A stretch of 64,000 bases of DNA from Trichosphaerium sp. ATCC 40318 (lineage: Eukaryota > Discosea > Flabellinia > Trichosidae), in assembly GCA_038496445.1 (NCBI GenBank), contig JALMLS010000216.1:1-64000 (forward strand), read 5' to 3'. The position numbers and the translations under genes are program-made. Shown here in pieces: positions 22,083 through 32,376 of this stretch (positions are counted from its first letter, which is position 1; each line of letters starts with the position of its first letter). The notes under the pieces were generated by a model, which ran no database searches, was not told the origin of the DNA, and worked only from the letters and a program-made list of their open reading frames with translations.

Positions 22083-23222
22083 ATGGCTGAACCCAAGAAA
22101 TATTTATTAGATCACCCAGAACTAAGTAAATTGTTCTTCTTTCCAAGGGATAATGCTGAGAAGCTCCCATATGCGTTCAATATACCACTAAGAGATGGCG
22201 AAACACTAGTATGCGCAAAATATGCGTCTGGGTACTTCATCGTTGTAAATAACTCCAAAACTACGATATTTAAACACACATACGTTTATCCACGCGACAA
22301 AGCGTATTGGCTTGAATTTATTTGTAACGTCGGGGTTTTTTTTAAACTATGTCTTAAACATATTCCAGGCGCTCAGGAAAGACACTGGTCCACTTTCACG
22401 GCAATGGAGAATTAGTGCAGGGTTATGTTAACTATTTAATGCCGCGAGACCAATCACCCTCTCTAGTACATGTCGTAGACGATTTACAACTGAACGCTGT
22501 ACTGATTGCTTTCGATGCAAAAAAAAAAACTGACAATGTACAGGTATTCGTTGAATATCGCGGTTATGGTGACTCTACTGGAACTCCTGCTATGGCGACT
22601 ATGCTGGACGATATCAAAGACGTTTTTGAGGCTCTAAAATTGAGACAGGAAGACATCATCGGTAACCATTAATAATAGAAAATTATCTAATTCCAATCCA
22701 AGTTTATGGTAGATCTATCGGTTCCATATTTGCCATACACTTTGCACACTTGTACCCAAATATTGCTGGCCTTATTATAGATAGTGGACTTGCACATCCG
22801 TTTAATCTCTCAGGTGAGAGGCTTCGTAAGGGTATTGAAGAAGGTAAGTTTGATACGCTACCAAAAGATGCATACGAAACATGCAAAAAGGAGGCTTCGA
22901 TTTTGTTTGATCATGAAAACAAGCTAAAAGCGTATCCTGGGCCTCTTCTATTATTTCATACAAAGGATGACAAAGTTGTATGTCGTTTATCCATTGTTAA
23001 TCATGTACTAAAGTAATTCCCTAGCTTCCAGTTGAAGGAGCAGACGAAATGTTACAGTGGGCTGAAAAATCAAGAAAAAAGCACCTTGTCAAGTTCGAAA
23101 TAGGCGGGCATAACTATATCTGGAGAATGAATGTTGATGAGTATTGCAAGCAACTACGAGAGTTCATTCCAGCACACTGTGGACATGTTGTTGTTCCACC
23201 AAAGCGTTGTACAATTTGTTAA
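22083..23222 (+). CDS. Alpha/beta hydrolase (serine hydrolase)
   Basis: It starts MAEPKKYLLDHPELSKLFFF and PLRDGETL, then RSGKTLVHFHGNGELVQGY, VFVEYRGYGDSTGTPAM, VYGRSIGSIFAIHFAHLYPN, PGPLLLFHTKDDKVV and VKFEIGGHNYIW. The HGNGE oxyanion-type strand, nucleophile elbow G-R-S-I-G-S, acid D in TKDDKVV and base H in GGHN give a complete catalytic triad. Such soluble hydrolases include depalmitoylases and bem46-like esterases. The exact substrate cannot be called. The 45-nt GTACT..CAG intron before VFVEY keeps the frame open, so a retained-intron product is possible. It is divergent from the GTPase-C2 gene, with only about 130 bp between their starts. Confidence 0.85.
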
Positions 23223-23604
23223 AATATACTCAAAATTTCTTATAACTGTTTGGGTTTTGGGTTTTGTCAACTAATTGGTGGTTATTTGATCTCTCGTGCG
23301 TTTTTACCAATGTAAGACATGGCGTTTTGAAACAATGTGATCTCAACAACTTCTTTCTTATCACATCAATTCGAAAACATGACCACTTCCTTGAGAAATA
23401 GAAATACCACCTGTTTCGTGGCATAAATGACAAATTTAATACAATTTATTGTATGGACTGATTGCATTGTACGCATCATTTCTATTCTACAGGTTTTTTT
23501 TCCTTTTCCCCATCATCTTTATTTTCCTTTTTAGCAATCTTTGCTGCATAGGCTGGATGACTCAGTTTGTTGAAGGACTACAAGTATTTAATAAATGTGC
23601 AATT

Positions 23605-24669
23605 TTAAGTAATAGTTGGAACCTTTCTTGTTGGGGTATTGTTATCAATGGCACGCTTCCAGTCACTAGTCTCCACAAACTCATTCAAGATTTTATACAC
23701 TAACGTGGGTATAAGGAACCGCCAGTACATAAGTTTAAGGTACCATGGTTGACGTTCAAGGAAGTATTGGCAACATGTTCTTTATTTTCTGAAATTGGCA
23801 GTCGGACAGCCTTAATACCATCTTCCTCAGCTTTTTTAACTGACAGGCCCTAATAAATTTAATAAGGATTTGATTTGTGGTACATTGACACGTGCTTTTA
23901 ATCTATTATGATCAACAATGCCACCAATGACATAAACTTTCTCAGGATCAACATGAGTCAAAACTTCTGTTGCATCTGGAGATAAGTACCTATAAATCAA
24001 TTACTATAAACAGTACCCTTAAAAGCGCATACACTAATTCATCACTATTCCATAATGAGAGTATGTCTTCGTCATGTTTTTCTAACTAAACAATGTCATT
24101 ATGGTACATGTCACTTATCAAGTGGACCTTCCACGACTGCCAACCAACACGTGCAAGAGCTATCCGCATTTTATCTCCAATGCTTGTCAAATGCACCTTG
24201 AGTCGATGCTCTCGCCTCCTTACATATCCGTATATATCCATTAGTTGCACCACACAGCTTCGTATTTCCTTTTTGTTGAATTTAGATTTTTTTGAACTCT
24301 ATTATGTCTGTATCACGCTACCTTGCCAGTAAGTGAGTCTACAAATCGTAAATCTACCGCCACACGAGGTTTTTGCCACACAATGTCATCTGGATGAGAA
24401 TCGTTGAAGGCCGTTACTAATTTACGAATGGCACGCTTTTCTAGCCTTCGCTCTTGCGTAATTTCAAGGTTTGGGTTTGTTTTAGCTGTTCTGCGCTTAA
24501 CGCGCTTCAGCTCTTGTTTTCGCCTCCAATACGCTTGCACATGTGGTTTTAACCCTAAAAAAGCGTGTGGATCGGGATTTACTTCTTTTTCTTCAGTTTT
24601 GCAGTAACAACGTCTACCTGACGTCTCAAAGCGCAAACCACGCGTTCTCAGCGAACGTGCAATCAGCAT
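23605..24669 (-). CDS. TRMT10: TRM10-family tRNA (purine-9) N1-methyltransferase
   Basis: The N-terminus MLIARSLRTRGLRFETSGRR is Arg-rich and non-acidic like a mitochondrial presequence. A basic helical region follows (RRTAKTNPNLEITQERRLEK), then VAVDLRFVDSLTGK. The SPOUT core follows: EHRLKVHLTSIGDKM, VGWQSWKVHL, YLSPDATEVLTHVDPEKVYV, IGGIVDHNR, GLSVKKAEEDGIKAVRLPIS and VNHVFKILNEFVETSDWKRA. The VIGGIVDHN and GL..A...GI..ARLPI strings are diagnostic of TRM10. The enzyme methylates N1 of G9 or A9 in tRNA, and a mitochondrial form is likely from the presequence (inference). The start lies only 44 bp from the next divergent ORF. Confidence 0.9.
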
Positions 24670-24713
24670 TAGTGCTTATAACCATTTCAATGTGACACCT
24701 GTATGTACTTTAG

Positions 24714-24941
24714 ATGAGCAACCGGCTAATACGGAGAACTGCAATACAGCGAACTCAGCGAGAGTTTATGAACAAAATTACAAATGGAAGAAACTTGACT
24801 GTCAAAGTACTATTCAATCTTTTTATTTGTATCTGGGCTGGTATTCTTTACAATTACCAAGCCAACAATAAGCATAGCACATTGTGCAAGGATCCTCATC
24901 ACGGCATAACTGCAAGTGGAGCTGATACTGATTTGAAATAG
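24714..24941 (+). CDS. Small hypothetical protein, possible single TM helix
   Basis: Read without splicing this is 75 residues: a basic start (MSNRLIRRTAIQRTQ), a hydrophobic stretch (VLFNLFICIWAGILY) and a polar tail. A 66-nt in-frame intron (GTACTATT to AACAATAAG) could remove the hydrophobic part, leaving about 53 residues. Its ATG is 44 bp from the divergent TRM10 start, so the two would share a very compact promoter. The protein is not recognised and could be spurious. Confidence 0.35.
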   Translation: MSNRLIRRTAIQRTQREFMNKITNGRNLTVKVLFNLFICIWAGILYNYQANNKHSTLCKDPHHGITASGADTDLK

Positions 24942-25013
24942 CGTAGTGTTCTAAAATATGAGTGAGCACGTGTGCAAACTTGTTTAATTGATTTTAGGTT
25001 GGCTTTGTTTTTC

Positions 25014-25102
25014 AAAAGTTCAGATAACTGTAGCCACGTGTTGTAATTTTGGTCAACACCTATATCTTATGATCGCGGAATACAACTCTCATCACTACGA
25101 AA
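25014..25102. repeat. 89-bp direct repeat, copy 1
   Basis: It runs from AAAAGTTCAGATAACTGTAG to ATCACTACGAAA and matches the copy at 25952-26040 over all 89 bp with two substitutions (A/G and C/T). In the plus frame the first changes Asn to Ser and the second is silent. A poly-A run follows immediately at about 25,107. Similarity ends abruptly on both sides. Confidence 0.92.
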
Positions 25103-25951
25103 CGCCAAAAAAAAAAAAAAACACCACAAAGGTAAAAAAGGCGTACCAAATGAACAAGTGTGTTGCGGTAATCATCCCGTTACACGTTGCTCCTGGTGAT
25201 AGCCAGGGCATACGAGCGACCAGAGTATTCTAGATAATGCACCAAGAAAATTAACTGGTTGCAACCTATAGAACATCAATATAGCTCTAGATTAACGCTT
25301 CAAAAGATAGTGCAACCGATTAGAGAAGCTTGCTATCGTAAAGAAGCGAAGAAATTTTAAAAGATAATTTTTTTTTCGCCATCAGACGTAACTTGGATAC
25401 CATCAGTGTTATATCAGATAATTGTTTTAATCATCGAAAAAAATAAAGGAAAAAAAAAAAACAAAGAAAAAAGTAATAACGCGTACCATTGCGGTATAAA
25501 CTAGTGTCTTTGCGCTAGTAATATCTCTTGTACATACTATACCCTGGATCTATTACAATTCATGAGTATGATGGCTCGTGAAGCATTTCGAAAAAATAAA
25601 AAGTTTTTCGTTTCAAGTCAAAAAAATCCAGTCATCACATTTTGTCAGAGGCACGGAATAAATATTCTCATACAAGCCGATAAGGCGGAAAGAAAAACAT
25701 AAAGCTGACAAAGAGCACTACGTACCGATTTACGATTGGGTGGTGCCACTGTGGCTTTCGTTGATAACACAGCTTGCACTTATCTTTACTATGACGTGAG
25801 ATCAGGATCGCATATTACAGTAGAGATAAGTAAAGCCATGGGAAGACGCCACTGAGCGTCATAGCCAATGCTTAGGTTTTTTTGCGCCACGATACCTTAT
25901 TACGAGGTTAGTATTTGGCGTGTCATAATAAATTTGCTTGAAGAGCTTTAA

Positions 25952-26040
25952 AAAAGTTCAGATAACTGTAGCCACGTGTTGTAGTTTTGGTCAACACCTA
26001 TATCTTATGATCGCGGAATACAACTCTCATCATTACGAAA
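25952..26040. repeat. 89-bp direct repeat, copy 2
   Basis: This is the second copy of the 89-bp repeat, 938 bp downstream in the same orientation. It is also followed by an A-rich run (AAATCAAAAAAAC). The arrangement could be the termini of a small non-autonomous element, a recent segmental duplication, or two copies of a functional RNA or exon. Confidence 0.92.
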
Positions 26041-26273
26041 AATCAAAAAAACAAAAGAAAAACATCGAAAAGCGCTGTCTGACGTACCCCATTCTTTCAC
26101 AGTTGTATCCTATGAGAATATCAAAACTGAGAAATAACTTGGGAGAAGGTGCTGTTTGCGATAACAAGAACTTATCTGTTAAACAACTAACTTAAGCGAA
26201 TTGTCAACAATAGTCTTCGTTTTTTTTTTCATGCAATTTTGTCTTTGCAACAAAGTGTATGTATCAACCTTTC

Positions 26274-26435
26274 ATGAGCCTCAACCTGTACGATTGCGCA
26301 TTGGTTAGGCTGCGCGAGTTGCAATACTTTGCGCAGGTTCGCTCACAACAACTGCTAAACACCTCAGAAGAGACCACAGCGCTTACTAAGCGACTTCAAA
26401 GTATTGACCACTCTTATGTAGAGCTCATTGTTTAG
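26274..26435 (+). CDS. Small helical hypothetical protein (53 aa)
   Basis: An uninterrupted frame MSLNLYDCALVRLRELQYFA, QVRSQQLLNTSEETTALTKR, LQSIDHSYVELIV then TAG. It is amphipathic and Gln/Leu-rich, predicted mostly helical, with balanced composition unlike the AT-biased frames around it. It may be a small single-exon gene or the last exon of an unseen longer one. No family is recognised. Confidence 0.4.
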   Translation: MSLNLYDCALVRLRELQYFAQVRSQQLLNTSEETTALTKRLQSIDHSYVELIV

Positions 26436-26808
26436 ATAGAGTGAACCCTCAACGACTTTGTTGCTACAGAAAACATAGATTTTACATGCCAAGTACTAGC
26501 CGAAAGTTCAACGTACAAATGGTTTGGTTGTTGGTTGCTTCCGTGTACATGACTGATGTGTGTAGTTTGTAAACGCTTGTTGATGTTATTGGTCACGTGC
26601 TTTTTATTGGGACGGGCAAATAGTTGACCCTTAGTCCGACCTTTTAAGGCAGAAAAGGCACGCGCCTTCAAAAAATACGACAGGTATCTTAGTGTTGTAA
26701 AACACCGTTACAGTACATAGTGATATTGCGCAAGCGTCCCCGAAACAGTGCCGTAATAACTGTTTAAGATCTGTGAATACTTTAGTTCGCTTTAAAGACC
26801 ATAACAAC
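26436..26808. other. Non-coding gap
   Basis: Mixed sequence with a CACGTG at about 26,594. The minus frame at 26,432-26,671 looks like a shadow. It probably holds the promoter of the next gene. Confidence 0.4.
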
Positions 26809-27199
26809 ATGGCTTCAGTTATAAACAAGTTGCGTGGCGATAGTGATAAACCAAAGAAACAGCGTCCAGCGTTTATGGAGAATACCAAATGCTCAGGACC
26901 AAAGTGCGATAGGATAGTCATAGGCGAGAATGAAAGGCGAATAAAATACAATGATGACATTGCAAAGAAACCTCGGTATTGTTCAGTTTGCGGTAAATTC
27001 TACTGCGGAAAACACAAGCATAAGGTACGAAACGAGTCTGGATTAATCTCGTTCATAACTAACAACTTTGTAGTACATGAAGAAGAGAGACGGTGGATGG
27101 AAGTGTAAAAAAACGTGTAAAGGATTGCATCATGTATATAAACCAGATGCACCTGAAGACTATAAATTTGTAGGTCCGCTTGTTATGAACCTGGATTAG
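26809..27199 (+). CDS. Small Cys/His-rich (putative zinc-binding) protein
   Basis: Two exons joined by a 49-nt intron starting GTACG. The protein is about 113 residues: MASVINKLRGDSDKPKKQRP, CSGPKCDRIVIGENERR, YCSVCGKFYCGKHKHK, then YMKKRDGGWKCKKTCKGLHH and KFVGPLVMNLD. Cysteine pairs (C-x4-C, C-x2-C-x4-C, C-x3-C) with adjacent His residues suggest one or two zinc sites in a treble-clef or FYVE-like arrangement, but no known family is identified. It is strongly basic, so nucleic-acid or membrane contact is possible (inference). Confidence 0.6.
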
Positions 27200-27334
27200 G
27201 TGACAACAAAAGAATGTACATAAAATAGAAATAAAACCTACTGTGCAAACAATTCTTAGTCTTAGTTTTTTTGTTGGAACAGAGGCTGTTTTATTTTGGC
27301 AACAGCTATATTTTACAAGTTTTAGGCCTTTTAA

Positions 27335-28771
27335 TTACTGGTATGGCGAGTCATTAGCGTATGGATCAACTATTCAAAACAATAAGAAATAAATAATAAA
27401 AACAAAAAAAAATCAATCAAACGACATACCTTGTGGTACTACTGGGCCGGGTTGCCCCTGTGGCGGGTACGGTTGGCCTTGAGGTGGGTATCCTTGGTCT
27501 ATTGGCTGACCTTGTGGAGGGTATCCGGGTTGTGTGCCATAAGGTTGTGGCGTAGCATAAGGTTGTGGAGGTTGCGCATATGGTTGTGGCATTGGTGTAC
27601 CGTAAGCCACAGGTTGTTGAGGTACAGGTTGATGAACTTGCGTAGTGACTTGTGGTTGAACTACGGTGGTAGTAGTATGTGTGACTGTTTTTGTTGTTCC
27701 ACCTCTCGATCTAAAAATGTTCTAAAGGAAAACATTAAGAAGGGCAAAACAAAGTTTTTTTTTTCAATACTTACACCACGTCTGAATATCGAACAACATA
27801 TGATGAGGAGACAAATGACAACAAAAATGATTGGTCCAATGTATGCAGCAATACTAATGCCACCGCGAGAAGAGGTGCTTTCCTCGTCCCAATCTATGTC
27901 AATGAATGGTTTTGTCTACTAATGTTAGCGACATAAAGTAATTCACCCCCTTTATACACGCACATTGACGTTCCAGAACGCATTGCTGGGTACGCTGGTT
28001 GGGAAAACTGGCCTTAAAATGATAACAATATCACTTCGGAGGTCTACCCACGCTATAAATAGACAACAAGTCAGTGGGAGCTCAAAAAAATAATAAAAAA
28101 AAATGTTATTGTGTTATGCTAATACAAACAAAAGGTTACGCACAAGATTGGCTAACAACACCCTCAAGCAACGAATTAGGAATGTCCCAGTCATTGTCGG
28201 TATTGAGCCTACTGACGGTTTCTCTAGATTCGGTATTTGAGCCTGACGAACAATTAGATTACATTATTTTACTTCTGCTGTACCTGTGTTGACGTAGTTC
28301 CAAGTATCGTAATCAACGTCACTAAACAAAGTACAACTCCTTTCGGCTGGGTCTGGTTCTCTGACAATGCTGACAAGGAATGATGTACTTTGCAAGGTAA
28401 ATGCGCTCGGAGAGAAAGAGGTGATATGAAAATCTAAGTCATCGATCTGGGGATTAACAAGGGTTAGTTATTTTGGATTACCATTTAACTGTTAGTAAAA
28501 TTTATCACATTGTGCGTACCTCTGCGTCTTCCGTTAGTCTGACGTTGTTAAAGCGAATGTAGAGAGAAGCACTTGCAGGTATAAGTTCATTAACGCTAGC
28601 AGAGCATTCAGCGGTTGTCTGCCCCGGTCGCACGAACATAACCTGATCAGCAAATTCGAGGGTAGTAGTTGAGGCTACTAAAAACAGTTACACGATTGAA
28701 ACGCCCTTATAGTTACCTGTGGTCGCTGCAAGGCAACATAGCACAATTAGAAAGCAGCTTTGCCTGTGCAT
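27335..28771 (-). CDS. Type I membrane protein with Pro/Gln/Tyr-rich cytoplasmic tail
   Basis: The signal peptide is MHRQSCFLIVLCCLAATTG. The ectodomain includes LEFADQVMFVRPGQTTAECS, LYIRFNNVRLTEDAE and FLVSIVREPDPAERSCTLFS, a beta-rich pattern without a recognised family. A juxtamembrane IDIDWDEEST precedes the TM helix GGISIAAYIGPIIFVVICLL and IICCSIF with a basic stop-transfer. The cytoplasmic tail is rich in Pro, Gln, Tyr and Thr: QPYAQPPQPYATPQPYGTQP, then YPPQGQP repeats, ending DPYANDSPYQ. PPQ/YPPQG tails are typical of low-complexity trafficking or scaffold regions. It lies next to a second type I protein on the same strand that also has DIDW before its TM helix. Confidence 0.65.
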
Positions 28772-29236
28772 TGTAAACAAAAAATATAACTTCAACGAAA
28801 GTCACAAGTCACTTTTTTCAATCAATACTGCCATTGGAGAACATAATGGACAGTGTCGGAGAACTTTGGTTTTCAAAACAAAACCAAAAGTTCAATGGAA
28901 CTAATTAGTTTTGTAGTTGTGTATAAACTCACGCGATATGTACACGCAGTACACTGAATTTTAGACAATACAGGCTCGTTTACAAAACAAAGTGTCAAAC
29001 AACAGTTGTAATGTTCTTATGCCGCTGAATTACGTTCGATCGAGTGCAAAACCAGCATATCAACGTGGTGCTTTATCATTTCCCAACTGTTTCGAACGCA
29101 TATAACAGCACAGCCATTTCATAATCACAAAGGGTACTTCCATGGCCTTTATTTACATGTTGTGCTTTTTTTTTTTGATTAACTGCTCTATCGCCAGCTC
29201 CATAGATTTGTAGGCTGTAGGGAACATGTTTTCGGA
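28772..29236. other. Intergenic gap between two minus-strand membrane-protein genes
   Basis: No gene is seen. It holds the 5' flank of the 27.3-28.8 kb gene and the 3' flank of the 29.2-30.6 kb gene. A CAT-start frame at 28,719-28,904 on the plus strand has no coding character. Confidence 0.4.
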
Positions 29237-30639
29237 CTAATCGTTCTTTAAATCGCCGGTATTCGTCTTTTTTGTTCCACCTATTCTACCTTCCCTTACT
29301 TCTGTGTAAACTGCACCACAGCCGCATAGAACAGCCGCTACGCACAAAATTAAGAATGCCATAATTACACCGCGTGTAATAACTTGAAATACGTCTGGAT
29401 CAGACCAATCGATGTCCATTGCAGTGGTACTAGCGAGTTATGTGTCAAATGCAACTTAAACACGAACAAAACAATTAGTTTTATTTTCCTTATATTTCAG
29501 TACATAGCGATTTGAATCAAAGTACAAGTTTGTTCCTTACCGTCACGTGGATCAACTGTATTGAGTTTCAATACAGTCAAAACTCTCGTAGGGTTGCGTG
29601 CAACGGCCAGTGTTGAGTCTCCCTCTACCATCAATCTACAATAGAATTAGGAAAAAAAACTAGCATGATTCAATGAAGACGATGTTACGTAACCAAAAGA
29701 CGAACATTCCAAGCGATCCATTCTTCAGGTTGTAGGTCATCAAATATTTCAACCTCTCCTGTAAGGAAGGAGTAGTCATAGCGCCTTGGGTGGTGTTCAT
29801 GTCGCTTCCATTTAGGGTGCCACACAACAAAGTAGTATAGTCCTGGTTGATCAATTACTGCATCAATGGTGTTTCTAGTGTCGCAATTATTTTCAGGTAA
29901 AGGTTTGAGACACTCTTCAATCCCTAGGTTCGATTGTAAGGATATTTGAACAGTTTGAAACGAAGAGTTTGCATACCAAAAGGAATGAACAATACTCTCT
30001 TCCACAAAATATTCGCCTTTGATCATATTTTCTTTGTGTTTGCTTGACAGTTCTAATAGCGTAACCTTGAGGTACATCAAAAGGTAGGTCATCAGAGCAA
30101 TAATTGTTATAGACAAGGGGCTTCTGAGTCTAAAGTGTAGTTAGGAGATTATTATTCGATTGGCATATAAAGACAACGTACTCTTCGGTCAATTGTGCCT
30201 TGCGGAGCGACCAAGGTTAGTGCAGGATAAAAATCCAATAACTCCTTACAAGCAGGGGTCATAACAAAGTTGTAGAGGGTATGGTTTGTACGTCGGTTTT
30301 GTTAAACATAACACATCATAGTCCTTCCTCCCAAGCAATGTAGCGCCAGCAACTATTGCTGCATTTGTGCGTATTTTACTCCTTGCTGGATTAACTAATC
30401 ACATGCTAGCCACGTTTTACAAATATCAAAAACACCATACATCTGTCAACAAAGCTCGATTCTTTGACGACATCAAATGGGAACTCAAAACTGTAGTCCT
30501 CCGCTTCTTCTGGGTTAACATAGTAACTGGTTGGCCTGAAGTTGCTGTGACGCATACGTTGCAGCTCTACGGGAACACGGAAGTGGCCATCAGCAGCGGC
30601 TATAAAAAATAATAGACACAGAGGCGCTGTGGATGTCAT
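29237..30639 (-). CDS. Type I membrane protein with DIDW juxtamembrane motif
   Basis: The signal peptide is MTSTAPLCLLFFIAAADG, then FRVPVELQRMRHSNFRPTSY and FPFDVVKESSFVDR. Middle exons include TLYNFVMTPACKELLDFYPA, a beta-rich exon with RNTIDAVIDQPGLYYFVVWH and YDYSFLTGEVEIFDDLQPEE, and STLAVARNPTRVLTVLKLN. The last exon reads TTAMDIDWSDPDVFQVITRG, then a TM helix VIMAFLILCVAAVLCGCG and a short tail ending NTGDLKND. The exon at about 30,050-30,130 is open in two frames, so the model there is uncertain. Its position, topology and DIDW motif match the neighbour at 27.3-28.8 kb, suggesting an old tandem duplication. Function is unknown. Confidence 0.55.
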
Positions 30640-30825
30640 TGGTGACTTGTATTTGTTGAAGTACAGTGCACATCAGCATAGAAACTACAAAGTAATGTTC
30701 ACACCCCCCGAAATTAAATAATTCTTCAGATTGCCGTAAGTTTATGAATTAGTGTTCAACAGGCAACGAGAGCCTTCGTGACATATGTGAACGTAAAGTG
30801 AACAAGGTTAGCAAGAGTTATTGAA

Positions 30826-31101
30826 ATGTCCGAAAAAGAGAAGTTTTTTAGGATACGTGAAAAGTGCTACGAGATGTGACAGTTTTAACGTCACGCGTCT
30901 GGTTGTTTTCAGCTAACATATTCTACTACACGTGTTGTCAAGTGTGTAAAATGGTCCGAAGAGCCTAAACCGTTAACATGTAATAGCAATGGAGAAGCAA
31001 CAGCATACCAGCGTCTAGAGTTGAAAGAAAAACAGTTAGGGCTCAGAGCTAATTGTGGGTACATCTTCCGAACGCGCTGTAGGCTGCATGAAACATCGTA
31101 G
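30826..31101 (+). CDS. Small hypothetical protein
   Basis: It starts MSEKEKFFRIREKCYE. A 110-nt intron (GTGACAG to GTAATAG) would join it to NGEATAYQRLELKEKQLGLR, ANCGYIFRTRCRLHETS and a stop, about 54 residues. A shorter intron ending TTTTCAG at about 30,912 leaves a longer open Cys-containing stretch (TTRVVKCVKWSEEPKPLTC), but its phase does not fit a standard donor. The twin-Cys spacing recalls small mitochondrial CHCH-type proteins only vaguely. Confidence 0.35.
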
Positions 31102-31228
31102 TAGTCATATTACATTGTTTCTGAAGTATGCAAGCACGCGCGGAAACCGTATTTCTCGATGTGGTGCAGAATTTCCATTTTCAGATTTCCAACTTGGCTT
31201 ATTTCCGATATATTTGTCTATTCTCAAC

Positions 31229-31519
31229 ATGGAAACGCACCACCTCGTCCTCAAACCACTATTTCAAGACGGCAAGCACAAGGGATCTGTTGTATATCAT
31301 CTGAGCTTCAACCACGCGCAACAAGTTGACTTGGCGTCTATGCACAGCAGAGCGCTTCAAAAACGAATAAACCAATTCGTTGACGCACATTTAAAGGCCT
31401 CACAGCATAAACAAGGCAATCTCAAAAGGAACCGGGATGCATTTAAGAAACACTCTTGCGGCCGACGTTGCTTACGAAGATGCCCTATTACACTTGTTGG
31501 TACCTACACTAGCGGATAA
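31229..31519 (+). CDS. Small hypothetical protein
   Basis: An open frame begins METHHLVLKPLFQDGKHKGS with VVYHLSFNHAQQVDLASMHS, RALQKRINQFVDAHLKASQH and a basic tail. The frame is open well upstream of this Met. Near 31,440 a second frame (LRNTLAADVAYEDALLHLL) also looks protein-like, so a splice or a frame change may exist there. No family is recognised. Confidence 0.4.
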   Translation: METHHLVLKPLFQDGKHKGSVVYHLSFNHAQQVDLASMHSRALQKRINQFVDAHLKASQHKQGNLKRNRDAFKKHSCGRRCLRRCPITLVGTYTSG

Positions 31520-32021
31520 AGCGAACTGTGAGCCATCATGCATGGAAACAATGACCTAAAGAAGAAAACGCTTGTCGGAATTTTTTTGTACCCTTCACCG
31601 CAGCGAAACCTTGTACATACACCAAAAAATGAAATGAAAATTGTAACTGATAAAATAAAACAAATACTACACTACTCCACCTCGTGCAATTCGTGTTAAC
31701 ACGAAGAATTGACACCACAGTGTTTTGACATTTTGTAGACGTGATGAACTTTTTAGTGAGTATCTATAAGTGTAACTTCCTAAAGTGGCCTCTTAGGCTC
31801 TTTAAGAAAATAGCGCTTGCCTCCAACGAACTTTTGCTTGCCAGAGGGCCAAGTCTCATAGCTTGTGTGGGTGTTGGAACAAGGGATAGTTTGCAGATGC
31901 GTTGATCGTGTATTGAAGATAATAATGTAAACTATATGCAACGGGTCCGCGATGCTCATGTGCAGCGGCAACAGCGTAGCTCCTGTGAGCGTCACCGCCG
32001 ATCACTGACAGTTCTCAAAAA

Positions 32022-32358
32022 CATGGCATTGTTTAAAGCCAATCTTGCGAAAAGGTATAATTTTACATCCTCCGCAACAGTTACAGCTATATCGAGATTT
32101 GTTTGATACGTATTCGCCTGAACATTCGTCGGTAAGATTCCAGTAATACGTCGCCTAACTGTCGTTTGGATTATACATACTCACGGTGTTGGGTCTTCTC
32201 AAGAGGTGGACAACTTCCTCAAAATTACACTGGCTAGTTCCGGAGAAAGACTGTTTACGTTAGCAAATTTTCAAGAATATGCCGGCAATAAAGTGACACT
32301 CAGAAGGCTCATTAATGTGTATACTTTGCTCTTGTGCAATTACGGTTTTCGTTATTAA
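32022..32358 (+). CDS. Small helical hypothetical protein
   Basis: A start MALFKANLAK is followed by exons LYRDLFDTYSPEHSS and VDNFLKITLASSGERLFTLA, NFQEYAGNKVTLRRLINVYT, LLLCNYGFRY before TAA. The second and third exons join in phase through a GTAAG intron. The first junction does not fit perfectly. The LYR tripeptide near the start recalls LYRM mitochondrial proteins, but the evidence is thin. Confidence 0.35.
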
Positions 32359-32376
32359 ATTTAACACCTGAAAAGC

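Larger units (their letters stand above)
24942..26273. other. Sparse region flanked by an 89-bp direct repeat
   Basis: No gene is recognised over 1.3 kb. The only clear structure is the pair of 89-bp repeats annotated separately. The sequence between them is AT-rich with A-runs and several short frames with no recognisable domain. Both repeat copies keep the same frame (VQITVATCC, FGQHLYLMIAEYNSHHY) open, so they could be duplicated exons. Confidence 0.5.

Noticed and set aside
27431-27922. Plus-strand frame of 163 codons rich in Leu, Trp and Arg
   Set aside because: It is antisense to the Pro/Gln/Tyr-rich tail of the type I membrane protein.
31780-31995. Minus-strand frame ending KFVGGKRYFLKEPKRPL
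   Set aside because: The end looks protein-like but no start, splice partners or family could be supported.
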